64,000 nt of DNA from Parahaliea mediterranea. Its GTDB lineage: Bacteria > Pseudomonadota > Gammaproteobacteria > Pseudomonadales > Halieaceae. Of the stretch, positions 15,908 through 24,816 are shown in pieces; the first letter of the stretch is position 1; the number at the start of each line of letters is the position of its first letter. Under the pieces are notes generated by a model. The model searched no databases. It was given only the letters and a program-made list of their open reading frames with translations, and had not been told where the DNA came from. Both the position numbers and the translations under genes were made by a program. Where the stretch lies: the NCBI RefSeq assembly GCF_017255185.1, contig NZ_JAFKCZ010000001.1, forward strand, positions 434,001-498,000. Reading direction: 5' to 3'.

Positions 15908-16855
15908 CTACTGGAACAGCGCGCTAATGGATTCCTCGTTGGACACGCGGCGGATGGACTCCGCGAGCAGGTCCGAGATCGTCAGCTGGCGAATCTTGCC
16001 GATCGCCTTGGCCGACGCGCTCAGGGGAATCGTGTCGGTGACCACCAGCTCGTCGAGCTGGGAGTTCTGTAAATTTTCCAGGGCGCGCCCCGACAGTACC
16101 GCGTGGGTACAGTAGGCCACCACTTTCACCGCGCCGCGATCCTTCAGGGCGTCGGCCGCCTTGCACAGGGTGCCGGCGGTGTCGACCATGTCGTCCACCA
16201 GCAGGCAGGTGCGGCCGTCCACTTCCCCGATCAGGTTCATCACCTGGGCCTCGTTGGCCTGGGGGCGGCGCTTGTCGATGATTGCCAGGTCGGCATCGTC
16301 CAGCTGCTTGGCGATGGCCCGTGCCCGCACCACGCCGCCGATGTCCGGGGATACCACGATCAGGTTGTCGTAGTTGCATGACTGGATGTCGGCATTCAGC
16401 ACCGGTGAGCCGTAGACGTTGTCCACCGGGCAGCCGAAGAAGCCCTGGATCTGTTCCGCGTGCAAATCCACCGTCAATACCCGGTCGACACCCACGCCGA
16501 CCATCATGTCGGCCACCACCTTGGCGGTGATCGGAACCCGGGCAGAGCGCACCCGGCGATCCTGCCGGGCGTAGCCGAAATAGGGCACCACCGCGGTGAT
16601 GCGCGCTGCCGAGGCGCGACGCAGGGCGTCGATCATCACCAGCAGTTCCATCAGGTTGTCGTTGGTGGGGGCGCAGGTGGATTGCACCACGAACACGTCC
16701 TTGCCGCGCACGTTTTCGTTCAGTTCAACGGCGACTTCGCCATCGCTGAATTTACCGACATCGGCTTTCCCCAGGGAAAGGTACAGTCGGCTGGCTACCC
16801 TCTGGGCCAGTTCCGGGTTGGCGTTTCCGGTAAAGACCATCAGCTTGGAAGACAC
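15908..16855 (-). CDS. prs: Ribose-phosphate pyrophosphokinase (PRPP synthase)
   Basis: A 315-residue enzyme making PRPP from ribose-5-phosphate and ATP for purine, pyrimidine, His, Trp and NAD synthesis. It aligns end to end with E. coli Prs (315). The flexible-loop/ATP region is [20 protein letters not shown], the catalytic His is in [14 protein letters not shown], and the PRPP loop is [18 protein letters not shown] choose the GTG at 16853-16855 with AGAGGGAA upstream because the product then starts [19 protein letters not shown]. The frame stays open through the 51-bp repeats upstream, but that extension matches no Prs. It heads prs-rplY-pth-ychF. Confidence 0.96.
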   Translation of the reverse strand: MSSKLMVFTGNANPELAQRVASRLYLSLGKADVGKFSDGEVAVELNENVRGKDVFVVQSTCAPTNDNLMELLVMIDALRRASAARITAVVPYFGYARQDRRVRSARVPITAKVVADMMVGVGVDRVLTVDLHAEQIQGFFGCPVDNVYGSPVLNADIQSCNYDNLIVVSPDIGGVVRARAIAKQLDDADLAIIDKRRPQANEAQVMNLIGEVDGRTCLLVDDMVDTAGTLCKAADALKDRGAVKVVAYCTHAVLSGRALENLQNSQLDELVVTDTIPLSASAKAIGKIRQLTISDLLAESIRRVSNEESISALFQ

Positions 16856-16904
16856 GGCGGATTCCCTCTGGTCGTTGCTGGGAGAAGGTGCATTAAGCCT
16901 GCAC

Positions 16905-17057
16905 ATGCATCGCTCCAGGCTTATGCCCTCTCGCGACATACTGTACGTCCTGTACATGCATCGCTCCGGGCTCCTGCCCTCCCGCGATATACTGTACGTC
17001 CTGTACATGCATCGCTCCGGGCTCCTGCCCTCCCGCGATATACTGTACGTCCTGTAC
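16905..17057. repeat. Three tandem 51-bp units in the prs leader region
   Basis: Three adjacent copies of a 51-bp unit start at 16905, 16956 and 17007. Copies 2 and 3 are identical and copy 1 differs at a few positions. Each contains the inverted repeat TGTAC-GTCCT-GTACA and, on the minus strand, TATATC/TATGTC just downstream plus GGGC-AGGA-GCCC. They lie 50-200 bases upstream of the prs start, so they may be repeated operators or promoters. The period is a multiple of three, leaving frames open on both strands; I do not consider them coding. Confidence 0.8.
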
Positions 17058-17066
17058 ATAAAACAA

Positions 17067-17096
17067 GTGCCATACACTGTGGTCAGTGTATGGCAC
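17067..17096 (-). terminator. Perfect 13-bp hairpin after tRNA-Gln
   Basis: Arms gtgccatacactg and cagtgtatggcac (13 bp, perfect) with a four-base loop. On the minus strand they are followed by CTTGTTTTAT, so it resembles an intrinsic terminator for the ispE/tRNA-Gln transcript about 100 bases past the tRNA. It separates that transcript from prs. A protein-binding palindrome is the alternative. Confidence 0.6.
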
Positions 17097-17193
17097 CCTG
17101 ATTCCAGTAGCCAAGTTGGCGGTACTCATCGGCGAGTACTCCTGGATTGGTTAACGTATCCCGCCAACATCGTGGCGCATACGTCCCAGTATA

Positions 17194-17268
17194 TGGCTGG
17201 GGTGGCAGGATTCGAACCTGCGAATGCCGGGATCAAAACCCGGTGCCTTGCCGCTTGGCGACACCCCA
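17194..17268 (-). tRNA. tRNA-Gln (TTG)
   Basis: A 75-base cloverleaf on the minus strand: acceptor TGGGGTG/CACCCCA, anticodon stem CCGGG/CCCGG with loop TTTTGAT (anticodon TTG), T arm GCAGG TTCGAAT CCTGC, discriminator G and encoded CCA. It lies 12 bases downstream of ispE, the classic ispE-tRNA-Gln-prs arrangement of gammaproteobacteria. Confidence 0.95.
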
Positions 17269-17280
17269 GTTATTCGTTGA

Positions 17281-18111
17281 TCAGGGCAGGGCGTCCAGTA
17301 CCGGTGACCGGTTGAGCCCGCGGGCTACGAAGCCGGTCCACTGCGCTGGCACCCGGTTCAGGACCGCCCGCGCTTCCGTTTCGCTGGAGAACTCGGCAAA
17401 CACGCATGCGCCGGTTCCGGTCAGCCTGGAATTCCCGAAATTTGCCAGCCATTTCAACGCCTTGGCTACCTCTGGGTAGCGTTTGGCGACTGTGTCCTGG
17501 CAGTCGTTCCGGGATCCCCCCCTAAAAAAGGCCGCTATTGTGATTGGCGGACTGTCCCTTGTCAATTGCCGGTCGGAAAAAATTTCTCCGGTGCCGACAT
17601 GACACCCGGGGTGGATGACCAGGTACCAGCGCGGGGGCAGTTCCAGCGGGCTGAGTTGCTCGCCCACGCCTTCGGCCCAGGCGCTGTGACCGGCGACAAA
17701 CACCGGTACATCGGCGCCCAGTCGCAGGCCCATGCGTTGCAGTTCGGCGTTGCTGTGGCCGCGGCGCCACAGGTGGTTGAGCGCCAGCAATGTGGTGGCG
17801 GCGTTGGAGCTGCCGCCGCCCAGGCCCCCGCCCGTCGGAATGCGCTTGTGAACCCGGATATGCGCGCCCCGGTCGCCGGATTGCAGCAGGGCGGCGGCCC
17901 GGGTGATCAGGTTGTGTTCCGGGGCCAGGCCCAGGTCGTCCCCGGCGAGCGTCACCGAGCCGCTGTGGTTCGCCTCGAAGTCCAGGGTGTCGCCGTAGTC
18001 CAGCAGCTGGAACACGCTCTGTAACTGGTGGTAGCCGTCCGCGCGCCGGCCGGTAATGTGCAGGAACAGGTTCAGTTTGGCCGGCGACAGCAGCTTCAGC
18101 GGTTCCGTCAC
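17281..18111 (-). CDS. ispE: 4-(cytidine 5'-diphospho)-2-C-methyl-D-erythritol kinase
   Basis: A 276-residue GHMP kinase of the MEP isoprenoid pathway, phosphorylating CDP-ME at the 2-hydroxyl. Motif 1 PAKLNLFLHITGRRADGYHQ contains the substrate-binding Lys and His. The ATP loop PTGGGLGGGSSNAATTLLAL is intact and LTGTGACVFAEF is motif 3. The start is GTG at 18109-18111 with GGGGGAG upstream; GTGA overlaps the lolB stop, showing translational coupling. The tRNA-Gln follows 12 bases after its stop. Confidence 0.96.
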   Translation of the reverse strand: MTEPLKLLSPAKLNLFLHITGRRADGYHQLQSVFQLLDYGDTLDFEANHSGSVTLAGDDLGLAPEHNLITRAAALLQSGDRGAHIRVHKRIPTGGGLGGGSSNAATTLLALNHLWRRGHSNAELQRMGLRLGADVPVFVAGHSAWAEGVGEQLSPLELPPRWYLVIHPGCHVGTGEIFSDRQLTRDSPPITIAAFFRGGSRNDCQDTVAKRYPEVAKALKWLANFGNSRLTGTGACVFAEFSSETEARAVLNRVPAQWTGFVARGLNRSPVLDALP

Positions 18112-18704
18112 CCCGGCTCCCCCGTCTGCCATTGGCGAATGACCAGTTTCGCCCGGGTCCCGCCGCGCTCGACCCGCAGCCGGGTGGGCAGGGTGTAGCG
18201 GCCAAACTGGCCGTAGGCCTCGAAACTGACCCGCCAGCCGTCCTGTTCCAGGCTGCGCAACAGGTGCTGCTCCACCGCCATGGCCTCGGGTTCGGTACCG
18301 GGATAGGGGACGCCTTTCATCCAGTATGGCAGGGAGGCCAGGGGAAGGTCCCAGCCGGTATTGAGTCGCACGGCCCGGGGGGTGGAGATGTCGATGACCT
18401 GGAAATCCCCGTCGCGCTGGATTTCCAGGGTCTGCCCGTCGCTGTGGATGCGTGTGGCGGCCATGCCCAGGGGGCCGCTGAGTTGCAGCTCGGTGTCGCG
18501 CCCCGCCTGGCGCCACAGCAGGGTGGCGGATTCCGCCTGTTCGTCGTTGCGCAGCGCCAGTTTGCCCTCGGCCTGCCAGTGGGCCAGCTGGCGCAGGTCT
18601 CGGGCGCGCTCTTCCCAGGGCGTGTCCGCGCCCTGCGGGGCGGGCGTGGTGGCGCAGGCCGTCAGCAGTGCCAGCAGCAGCAGGGTGGCCAGTCGCGGTA
18701 TCAC
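18108..18704 (-). CDS. lolB: Outer-membrane lipoprotein LolB
   Basis: A 198-residue lipoprotein receptor that takes lipoproteins from LolA and inserts them into the outer membrane. It has a signal peptide with lipobox LLTAC at about residue 16. The LolB body includes HWQAEGKLALRNDEQAESAT, WRQAGRDTELQLSGPLGMAA and a C-terminal RYTLPTRLRVERGGTRAKLV. The start is GTG at 18702-18704, overlapping the upstream gene's TGA as GTGA. The first residues after the lipobox closely match those of the upstream TPR lipoprotein. Confidence 0.93.
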   Translation of the reverse strand: MIPRLATLLLLALLTACATTPAPQGADTPWEERARDLRQLAHWQAEGKLALRNDEQAESATLLWRQAGRDTELQLSGPLGMAATRIHSDGQTLEIQRDGDFQVIDISTPRAVRLNTGWDLPLASLPYWMKGVPYPGTEPEAMAVEQHLLRSLEQDGWRVSFEAYGQFGRYTLPTRLRVERGGTRAKLVIRQWQTGEPG

Positions 18705-20440
18705 GGGGCGCTTTGCAGCATGCTTACGTCGTAGCGCTGGATGGTGCTGACCAGGATCTCGTGGGAGGGGGCTTTCTCCAGCGCGTCTCGCCACACCTCC
18801 CGGGCCCGCTCGGCATTGCCGGAGACCCACAGGACTTCGCCCAGGTGGGCCGCCACTTCGGGGTCCGGGAAGGCGCGGTAGGCACGCTCCAGGTAGGGCA
18901 GGGCCTCGTCGTACCGACCCAGGCGGTACAGCACCCAGCCCATGCTGTCGAGGATGGCGGGTTCCTCCGGTTCCAGTTCCAGGGCTCGGGCGATGAGGTC
19001 GTGGGCTTCCTGGTAGCGCTGGGTGCGGTTGGCGAGGGAGTACCCCAGGGCGTTGAGCGCGGTGGCGTTATTCGGGTCGTTCTCGAGAATGGTGCGCAGG
19101 TCGCTCTCCATCAGCGCCAGGTTGCCCTGCTTCTCGCCGAGAATGGAGCGGCTGTAGCGCAGGGCGGTGGATTCGGGGAGCTCGCTCAGTGCCCGGTTCA
19201 GCAGCGCCATGCTCTCCGAGGCGCGGCCGGCACTCATCAGCAGCTCGGCCTCCAGGGCGTAGAGGCGCTCGTCGGCGTCGGGGTGGTCCCGGCGCAGGTC
19301 GTTGAACAGGGCGCGGGCGCGTTCCGGCTGGCCGCCGTCCAGCAGGATGCGGCCGATGCGCCCCTTGGCGCTGAAGAAATCCGGGCTGTCTGGCTCGGTG
19401 ACGGCCATATAGGACTCGACCGCTTCCTGCAGCTGCCCGTCTTTCTCGGCGATGCGGCCGAGGTAGTAGTGGGCCTCGTCGGTGCGCTGCCCAAGGTCCA
19501 GCAACTGCCGCAGGTAGGCTTTGGCGGTGAGGTCGTCGCCCGCTTCGTGGTTGATCAGGGCCAGGGAGAACAGCAGGTCGCCGTCCCGGGGCGCGCGGGC
19601 TGACAGGATCTCGAATTGACCGCGGGCCGCGGCGATATCGCTGCGGGTGAGCAGGCGGGCGTACTGCAGGCGCAGCTTGTTGTTGTCGGGCTCGGCTTCC
19701 AGGGCCGATTCGATGCGCGCAAAGGGGGCCTCGTCCTCCTGCTCCAGCAGCAGCTTGGCTTCCAGCAGCAGGGCCTGGTACTGGTAGGGCGATTGCTCGA
19801 ACAGGATCGCGAGGGTGTCCAGGGCGCGGGCGTTGTCTTCCAGCTCGTCATAGGCGAGGGCGCGGGTCAGTAGCAGCGAGGCGCTGCCCGGGAATTCGTC
19901 CGACAGCGACTCCAGTCCGGCGACCAGTTGTTGTTGCTCGGCCCGGTCCAGCTGGCGAAAGCGGTTGAGCACGATGGGGAAGTTGGCCTTCTTGCCGCCG
20001 CGGGCGATCACCGCCAGGTGGTCCAGGGCCTCGGGCGTGCGGCCGTCGCGGGCCAGCAGGGTGGCGAGGGTGTTGTTGGCCTCCAGGTTGCCGGGTTCCA
20101 GCTCGACCCACAGCAGGGCCGCCGCCAGGGCCTCGGGCTCCCGTTGCAGGTACTGGGCGATATGGGTGGCGTGGGCGCTGACGCCGCGGTCGCGCAAGGT
20201 TTCCGCCAGCGTCATGTACTGTTCCAGGGCTACGTCGTAGGCCTGGCGCCGCAGGGCAAACTCCGCCACCAGCAGGGGGTAGAGGGCGTCCTCGGGGATC
20301 GCCCGCTCGGGCGGAGCCGGGGGCTCGGCCTCCGGTTTGATGGCCTGGCGCTCGGCGGTGTCGGGCCCCCGGGGTTCCGGCGTGGTGGCGCAGGCGCCCA
20401 GGAGCGCGAGCAGGCTGGCGGCGATTAGCAAACGGGGCAT
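18701..20440 (-). CDS. Tetratricopeptide-repeat lipoprotein
   Basis: About 579 residues with lipobox LLGAC (MPRLLIAASLLALLGACATT) and many TPR units across the body, such as AHYYLGRIAEKDGQLQEAVE, ALNALGYSLANRTQRYQEAH and DSMGWVLYRLGRYDEALPYL. It is the gene found just upstream of lolB in pseudomonads and relatives; its task is unproven, probably a scaffold for envelope or lipoprotein sorting. Start uncertain: ATG 20440 gives a clean signal peptide, ATG 20461 and TTG 20488 also lie in frame, and none has a good ribosome-binding site. Divergent from hemA. Confidence 0.85.
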   Translation of the reverse strand: MPRLLIAASLLALLGACATTPEPRGPDTAERQAIKPEAEPPAPPERAIPEDALYPLLVAEFALRRQAYDVALEQYMTLAETLRDRGVSAHATHIAQYLQREPEALAAALLWVELEPGNLEANNTLATLLARDGRTPEALDHLAVIARGGKKANFPIVLNRFRQLDRAEQQQLVAGLESLSDEFPGSASLLLTRALAYDELEDNARALDTLAILFEQSPYQYQALLLEAKLLLEQEDEAPFARIESALEAEPDNNKLRLQYARLLTRSDIAAARGQFEILSARAPRDGDLLFSLALINHEAGDDLTAKAYLRQLLDLGQRTDEAHYYLGRIAEKDGQLQEAVESYMAVTEPDSPDFFSAKGRIGRILLDGGQPERARALFNDLRRDHPDADERLYALEAELLMSAGRASESMALLNRALSELPESTALRYSRSILGEKQGNLALMESDLRTILENDPNNATALNALGYSLANRTQRYQEAHDLIARALELEPEEPAILDSMGWVLYRLGRYDEALPYLERAYRAFPDPEVAAHLGEVLWVSGNAERAREVWRDALEKAPSHEILVSTIQRYDVSMLQSAP

Positions 20441-20674
20441 GGCGGGGAACAGTCCAGACATCGGCGATACGGTCCAATCATGACACAAGCGCTGGCGTAA
20501 ACCTACCGGATTCAGACCCTGGCCGGGGCTGCCGGTTCCGCCCGAGAGCGCTATATTTTGCCCTGTAACTTGTTAGAATTACGGGAAATTTCCCCTGGAT
20601 ATGCTATGGTGCGCGCCATTTTGCCAAAGGACCATCGCCGCCATCCGGCCCGCCGGAGCGGCGCCTGACCGACG
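20441..20674. other. Divergent spacer between the TPR gene and hemA
   Basis: About 230 bases holding the hemA promoter and the minus-strand promoter of the TPR-lolB-ispE operon. Visible are an AT-rich patch near 20550-20580, a perfect 12-base palindrome gggaaatttccc (20583-20594) and GATATGCTATGG followed by GCGCGCC near 20597-20616, a possible -10 with GC-rich discriminator for hemA. I cannot fix the -35. Confidence 0.4.
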
Positions 20675-22084
20675 ATGAATTTTCTCGCCCTGGGTATCAA
20701 CCACAATTCCGCCGCCCTCGAGGTGCGCGAACGCGTGGCCTTCGCGCCGGAACAGGTCGGCGAGGCGCTGGAGGAACTGTGTGCCCTGCCGGGAGTGGAG
20801 GACGCGGTTATTCTCTCCACCTGCAACCGCACCGAAGTCTACGCCCAGACCAGCGAGGCCGGGGCGCTGTCCGCGCAGGCGAAAGCGATTATCGACTGGA
20901 TGGCGGGATACCACCATCTGTCGGCGGAGGAATTGCACGCGGCCGCCTACAGCCACTGTGGCGCGAATGCCCTGGAGCACGTGGTGCGTGTCGCCAGCGG
21001 GCTGGATTCGATGGTGCTGGGAGAGCCGCAGATATTCGGCCAGCTCAAGTCGGCTTTCGCCGTGGCGGTGGACACCGGGGTGGTGGGGGCCGAATTCAAC
21101 CGCCTGTTCCAGCGCGTATTCGCGCTGGCCAAGCGTGTGCGCACCGACACCGCCATTGGCGAAAACCCGGTATCGGTGGCCTATGCCGCGGTGGACCTGG
21201 CCGGGCATATCTTTACCGACCTGAGTGCCTGCAACGCGCTGTTGGTGGGCGCCGGGGAGACGATCGAGCTGGTGACCCGGCACCTGATCGAGGCCGGCGT
21301 GCGCGGTATTACCATTGCCAACCGCACGCTGGGCCGCGCCAGGGACCTGGCCCATCGCTTCGGCGCCGAGGCGGTGCTGATGGCCGAGATCCCCGATCAG
21401 CTGGCGCGGGCCGACATCGTGATCACCTCCACCGCGAGCCAGTTGCCGATCCTCGGCAAGGGCGCGGTGGAGCGCGCCGTCAAGGCGCGCAAGCACCGCC
21501 CGATCCTGATGGTGGATATCGCGGTGCCCCGGGATATCGAGCCGGAAGTCGGCGATCTGCGCGACGTATACCTGTACAGCGTCGACGACCTGCGCGAGAT
21601 CGTGGACCAGAACCTGCGCAGCCGCCAGAGCGAGGCGCGCAAGGCGGACCTGATGATCGCCGAGGGCGTGCGCGCCCACCAGGAGGAACTGCGCAGTCTG
21701 GCGGCGGTGGATTCGGTGAAGGAATACCGGCGGATGGCCGAGCTCCTGCGCCAGCGCGAGCTGGATCGCGCCCTGGGTGCCCTGGCGCGGGGCGAGGAGC
21801 CCCAGGTGGTGCTGGCGAAACTGGCCCGTGGCATTACCAATAAACTCATTCACGCCCCCACCGCCGGCCTCAAGCGGGCCAGCCTGGAGGGGCGCGAGGA
21901 CCTGCTGGCGGGTGCCCGGCGGCTGTTGGGCCTGGATGCCCCCGGCGCCGCCAGTGATAGCGACGAAGACATCCCCGGGTCCGCCGGGGCCGATAGCCCG
22001 GCACCGAAAGAACCGGCGGCCGGCGCCCCGACGGGCGACAATCCGGCGGAGTCCACTGTACCGACGAGACGCACCCTGCAATGA
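20675..22084 (+). CDS. hemA: Glutamyl-tRNA reductase
   Basis: A 469-residue enzyme starting tetrapyrrole synthesis by reducing Glu-tRNA to glutamate-1-semialdehyde. It begins [20 protein letters not shown]. The catalytic Cys sits in [12 protein letters not shown] (about residue 50). The catalytic domain continues [20 protein letters not shown], then the NADPH-binding fold ([38 protein letters not shown]) and the helical dimerisation domain. The C-terminal tail of 40 residues after RLLGLD is Ala/Pro-rich and poorly conserved. It overlaps prfA by four bases (ATGA), as in the common hemA-prfA-prmC operon. Confidence 0.97.
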   Translation: MNFLALGINHNSAALEVRERVAFAPEQVGEALEELCALPGVEDAVILSTCNRTEVYAQTSEAGALSAQAKAIIDWMAGYHHLSAEELHAAAYSHCGANALEHVVRVASGLDSMVLGEPQIFGQLKSAFAVAVDTGVVGAEFNRLFQRVFALAKRVRTDTAIGENPVSVAYAAVDLAGHIFTDLSACNALLVGAGETIELVTRHLIEAGVRGITIANRTLGRARDLAHRFGAEAVLMAEIPDQLARADIVITSTASQLPILGKGAVERAVKARKHRPILMVDIAVPRDIEPEVGDLRDVYLYSVDDLREIVDQNLRSRQSEARKADLMIAEGVRAHQEELRSLAAVDSVKEYRRMAELLRQRELDRALGALARGEEPQVVLAKLARGITNKLIHAPTAGLKRASLEGREDLLAGARRLLGLDAPGAASDSDEDIPGSAGADSPAPKEPAAGAPTGDNPAESTVPTRRTLQ

Positions 22085-23166
22085 AAGCCTCCCTGCTGAG
22101 CAAACTGGATACCCTCACCGACCGCCACGAGGAAGTGGCGGCCCTGCTGGGCGACGCCGAGACCATCGCCGACCAGAACCGTTTCCGGGATCTGTCCCGG
22201 GAGTACGCCGAGCTGGAAACCGTGGTCAAATGCTACGGCGACTACCGCCGGGTGCGCGGCGACCTCGAGGACGCCCGCGCCATGCTGGCGGAGAGCGATC
22301 CGGACCTGGTGGCCATGGCGGAAGAGGAACTGGCCAGTGGCGGCGAGCGGCTGGAGGCGCTGGAACGCGAATTGCAGACCCTGCTGCTGCCGCGGGACCC
22401 CCGCGACTCCAACAACGTGTTCCTGGAGATTCGCGCCGGTACCGGGGGGGACGAGGCGGCGATCTTTTCCGGGGACTTGTTCCGTATGTACTCCCGCTAC
22501 GGCGAGCGCATGGGCTGGCGCATCGAGGTGTTGTCCGAGCGCCCCGGCGAGCACGGGGGCTACAAGGAGTTGATCACCCGGGTGGAGGGCCGCGATGTCT
22601 ACGCACACCTGAAATTCGAATCCGGGGCGCACCGTGTGCAGCGGGTGCCGGAGACCGAGTCCCAGGGGCGCATCCATACCTCCGCCTGTACCGTGGCGAT
22701 CCTCCCCGAGGCCGAGGAGGTGGACCAGGTGGATATCAACAAGGCGGACCTGCGCGTGGATACCTACCGCGCCTCTGGCGCCGGTGGCCAGCACGTGAAC
22801 AAGACCGATTCGGCGGTGCGCATTACCCACCTGCCCTCGGGCATCGTGGTCGAGTGCCAGGACGAGCGCTCCCAGCACAAGAACCGGGCGCGCGCGATGT
22901 CCCTGTTGCAGGCCAAGCTGTTCAGCAGTGCCCAGGACAAGCAGGCCGCGGAGCAGGCCGAGGAGCGCCGCAACCTGGTCGGCAGCGGCGACCGCTCCGA
23001 TCGCATCCGCACCTACAACTTTCCCCAGGGGCGGGTCACCGATCACCGCATCAACCTGACCCTGTATAAGCTGGACGAAGTCATGCAGGGTGACCTGGAC
23101 GCGATCATCGCGCCCTTGCGCCAGGAGTATCAGGCGGACCAGCTCGCCGCCCTGTCGGAGCAGTGA
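22081..23166 (+). CDS. prfA: Peptide chain release factor 1
   Basis: A 361-residue class I release factor reading UAA and UAG. It has the PxT codon-recognition motif as PET in [16 protein letters not shown], and the catalytic GGQ in [18 protein letters not shown]-terminal [20 protein letters not shown] is typical. It is coupled to hemA upstream and prmC downstream; PrmC methylates the Gln of its GGQ. Length equals E. coli RF1 (360). Confidence 0.98.
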   Translation: MKASLLSKLDTLTDRHEEVAALLGDAETIADQNRFRDLSREYAELETVVKCYGDYRRVRGDLEDARAMLAESDPDLVAMAEEELASGGERLEALERELQTLLLPRDPRDSNNVFLEIRAGTGGDEAAIFSGDLFRMYSRYGERMGWRIEVLSERPGEHGGYKELITRVEGRDVYAHLKFESGAHRVQRVPETESQGRIHTSACTVAILPEAEEVDQVDINKADLRVDTYRASGAGGQHVNKTDSAVRITHLPSGIVVECQDERSQHKNRARAMSLLQAKLFSSAQDKQAAEQAEERRNLVGSGDRSDRIRTYNFPQGRVTDHRINLTLYKLDEVMQGDLDAIIAPLRQEYQADQLAALSEQ

Positions 23167-23176
23167 GGCGCGCGCC

Positions 23177-24010
23177 GTGAGTACCGTGCGGGGCCTGCTT
23201 GGCCTGGCCGCCGGCCTGGATTCCGACAGCGCCGCCCTGGACGCGGAAGTCCTGCTCTGCCACTGCCTGGACAAGCCCCGCAGCTGGCTCTATACCTGGC
23301 CGGAAAAAAACGTCGACCCCGCGATCGAGGCGCGCTACCGCGAGCTGATGGCGCGGCGGGCGGCGGGCCACCCGGTAGCCCACCTCACCGGCCGGCGTGA
23401 CTTCTGGTCGCTGGAGCTGGAGGTCACCGCGGATACCCTGATTCCGCGGCCGGATACCGAAACCCTGGTCGCCTGGGCGCTTGAATTGCCACTGCCCGAT
23501 ATCGCCCGGGTGGCCGATTTGGGCACCGGCAGCGGGGCCATCGCGCTGGCGCTGGCGACGGAGCGGCCGCGGTGGGCGGTCACCGCCACCGACGCCAGCG
23601 CCGCCGCCCTGGCCGTTGCCGGGCGCAATGCCGAGCGCCTGTGTCCCGGGCGGGTGCGCCTGCTGGAGGGAAGCTGGTTCGCGCCCCTGGCCGGAGAGCG
23701 GTTCGATCTGGTGGTGAGCAACCCGCCCTACGTCGAAGCCGGCGATCGCCACCTCGCGCGGGGCGATGTGCGCTTCGAGCCCCGGTCCGCATTGGCGGCG
23801 GGACCGGAGGGGCTGGACGATTTGTCCCACATCGCCCGGAATGCCCCCGCCTACATCCTCCCCGGGGGCTACCTGTTGTTGGAGCACGGCTGCGACCAGG
23901 GCGAGCCGGTGCGCGCGCTGCTGCGGCAGGCGGGGTTCGAGGCGGTGAACACCCGGCGCGACCTGGGCGGCCTGGAGCGGATTACTGGGGGGCGTCGCCG
24001 TGCTCAGTGA
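23177..24010 (+). CDS. prmC: Release factor N5-glutamine methyltransferase
   Basis: A 277-residue SAM-dependent enzyme that methylates the GGQ glutamine of release factors. The N-terminal helical domain includes EVLLCHCLDKPRSWLYTWPE and GHPVAHLTGRRDFWSLELEV. The Rossmann domain has the SAM loop VADLGTGSGAIALALA and the catalytic VVSNPPYVEAGDRHL. The start is GTG 23177 with GAGG upstream. The gene overlaps the next E1-like gene by 11 bases. Confidence 0.96.
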   Translation: MSTVRGLLGLAAGLDSDSAALDAEVLLCHCLDKPRSWLYTWPEKNVDPAIEARYRELMARRAAGHPVAHLTGRRDFWSLELEVTADTLIPRPDTETLVAWALELPLPDIARVADLGTGSGAIALALATERPRWAVTATDASAAALAVAGRNAERLCPGRVRLLEGSWFAPLAGERFDLVVSNPPYVEAGDRHLARGDVRFEPRSALAAGPEGLDDLSHIARNAPAYILPGGYLLLEHGCDQGEPVRALLRQAGFEAVNTRRDLGGLERITGGRRRAQ

Positions 24011-24752
24011 CGAACAGCTGGCGCGGTACGCCCGGCAGATTTTGCTGCCGGGCTTCGACATCGCCGGCCAGGAGCGCCTGCTGGCGGCCTCGGTGCTGGT
24101 GGTGGGACTGGGGGGGCTGGGCAGTCCGGTCGCCCTGTACCTTGGGGGTGCCGGGGTCGGCCGCCTGCTGCTGGCCGACGATGACCGCGTGGAGCTGAGT
24201 AATCTGCAGCGCCAGCTGGCGCACACCCAGGCGGGTCTCGGCACCAATAAGGCGGCCTCCGCCGCCGCCGCGGTGGCGGCGCGCAACCCTGACGTGGCCG
24301 TGGAGGTGATCGCCGAACGACTGTCGGAGCCGCGTCTGCGCGAGCTGGCGCGCGGTGTCGACCTGGTGGTGGACTGCACCGACAACTACCCGGCGCGCCA
24401 TGCCCTGAATCGCGCCTGTATCGCCGCCGGGGTGCCGCTGGTGTCCGCCGCCGCGGTGCGCGCCGAGGGCCAGATCGCGGTATTCCACCCGGCCGCCGGC
24501 GGCCCCTGCTATCGCTGTCTCTACCCGGAGGCCGGCGCCGCTACCGCTCTCAGTTGCAGCGAGAGCGGGGTGTTGGGCCCCGTGGTGGGGGTGCTGGGCA
24601 GCCTGCAGGCGATGGAGGCGCTGAAGCTGCTGGCGGGCTATGGCGAGGCGCTGGTGGGGGGGCTGCTGGTTCTGGATCTGGCCTCCCTCGAAGTCCGCCG
24701 TCTGTCGATTGCCCCGCGGCCCGGCTGCCCCGACTGTGCGGCGTGTCGCTAG
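24000..24752 (+). CDS. MoeB/ThiF/HesA-family E1-like adenylyltransferase
   Basis: A 250-residue enzyme that adenylates the C-terminal Gly-Gly of a small sulfur carrier (MoaD or ThiS). The nucleotide loop VLVVGLGGLGSPVALYLGGA, the DDDRVELSNLQRQ segment, the D-C-T-D-N motif and two zinc CxxC pairs (CYRCLYPE and CPDCAACR) are all present, with CSESGVLGPVVGVLGSLQA between. A GTG start lies inside the end of prmC. Position after hemA-prfA-prmC is that of moeB in pseudomonads, but moeB and thiF cannot be told apart by sequence alone. Confidence 0.88.
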   Translation: MLSDEQLARYARQILLPGFDIAGQERLLAASVLVVGLGGLGSPVALYLGGAGVGRLLLADDDRVELSNLQRQLAHTQAGLGTNKAASAAAAVAARNPDVAVEVIAERLSEPRLRELARGVDLVVDCTDNYPARHALNRACIAAGVPLVSAAAVRAEGQIAVFHPAAGGPCYRCLYPEAGAATALSCSESGVLGPVVGVLGSLQAMEALKLLAGYGEALVGGLLVLDLASLEVRRLSIAPRPGCPDCAACR

Positions 24753-24816
24753 TACCTGGCAACTTTCCCCGGGTAACATTGTCACAACAGCCAATGACCG
24801 CCTATTGGGAGCCCGC

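Noticed and set aside
16940-16960. LexA box in the 51-bp unit (CTGTAC...GTACA)
   Set aside because: The right half lacks CAG in the CTGT-N8-ACAG pattern, and prs is not an SOS gene.
16905-17057. 51-bp repeats as CRISPR or as a coding repeat of prs
   Set aside because: No unique spacers exist between copies, and the extra N-terminus matches no Prs; the GTG at 16855 with a good ribosome-binding site gives the exact family length.
20583-20594. gggaaatttccc as an operator of hemA
   Set aside because: A single 12-base palindrome with no second copy or known regulator; noted only in the spacer entry.
20579-22081. Minus-strand ORF of 500 codons over hemA
   Set aside because: Antisense shadow of hemA with typical reversed-codon composition.
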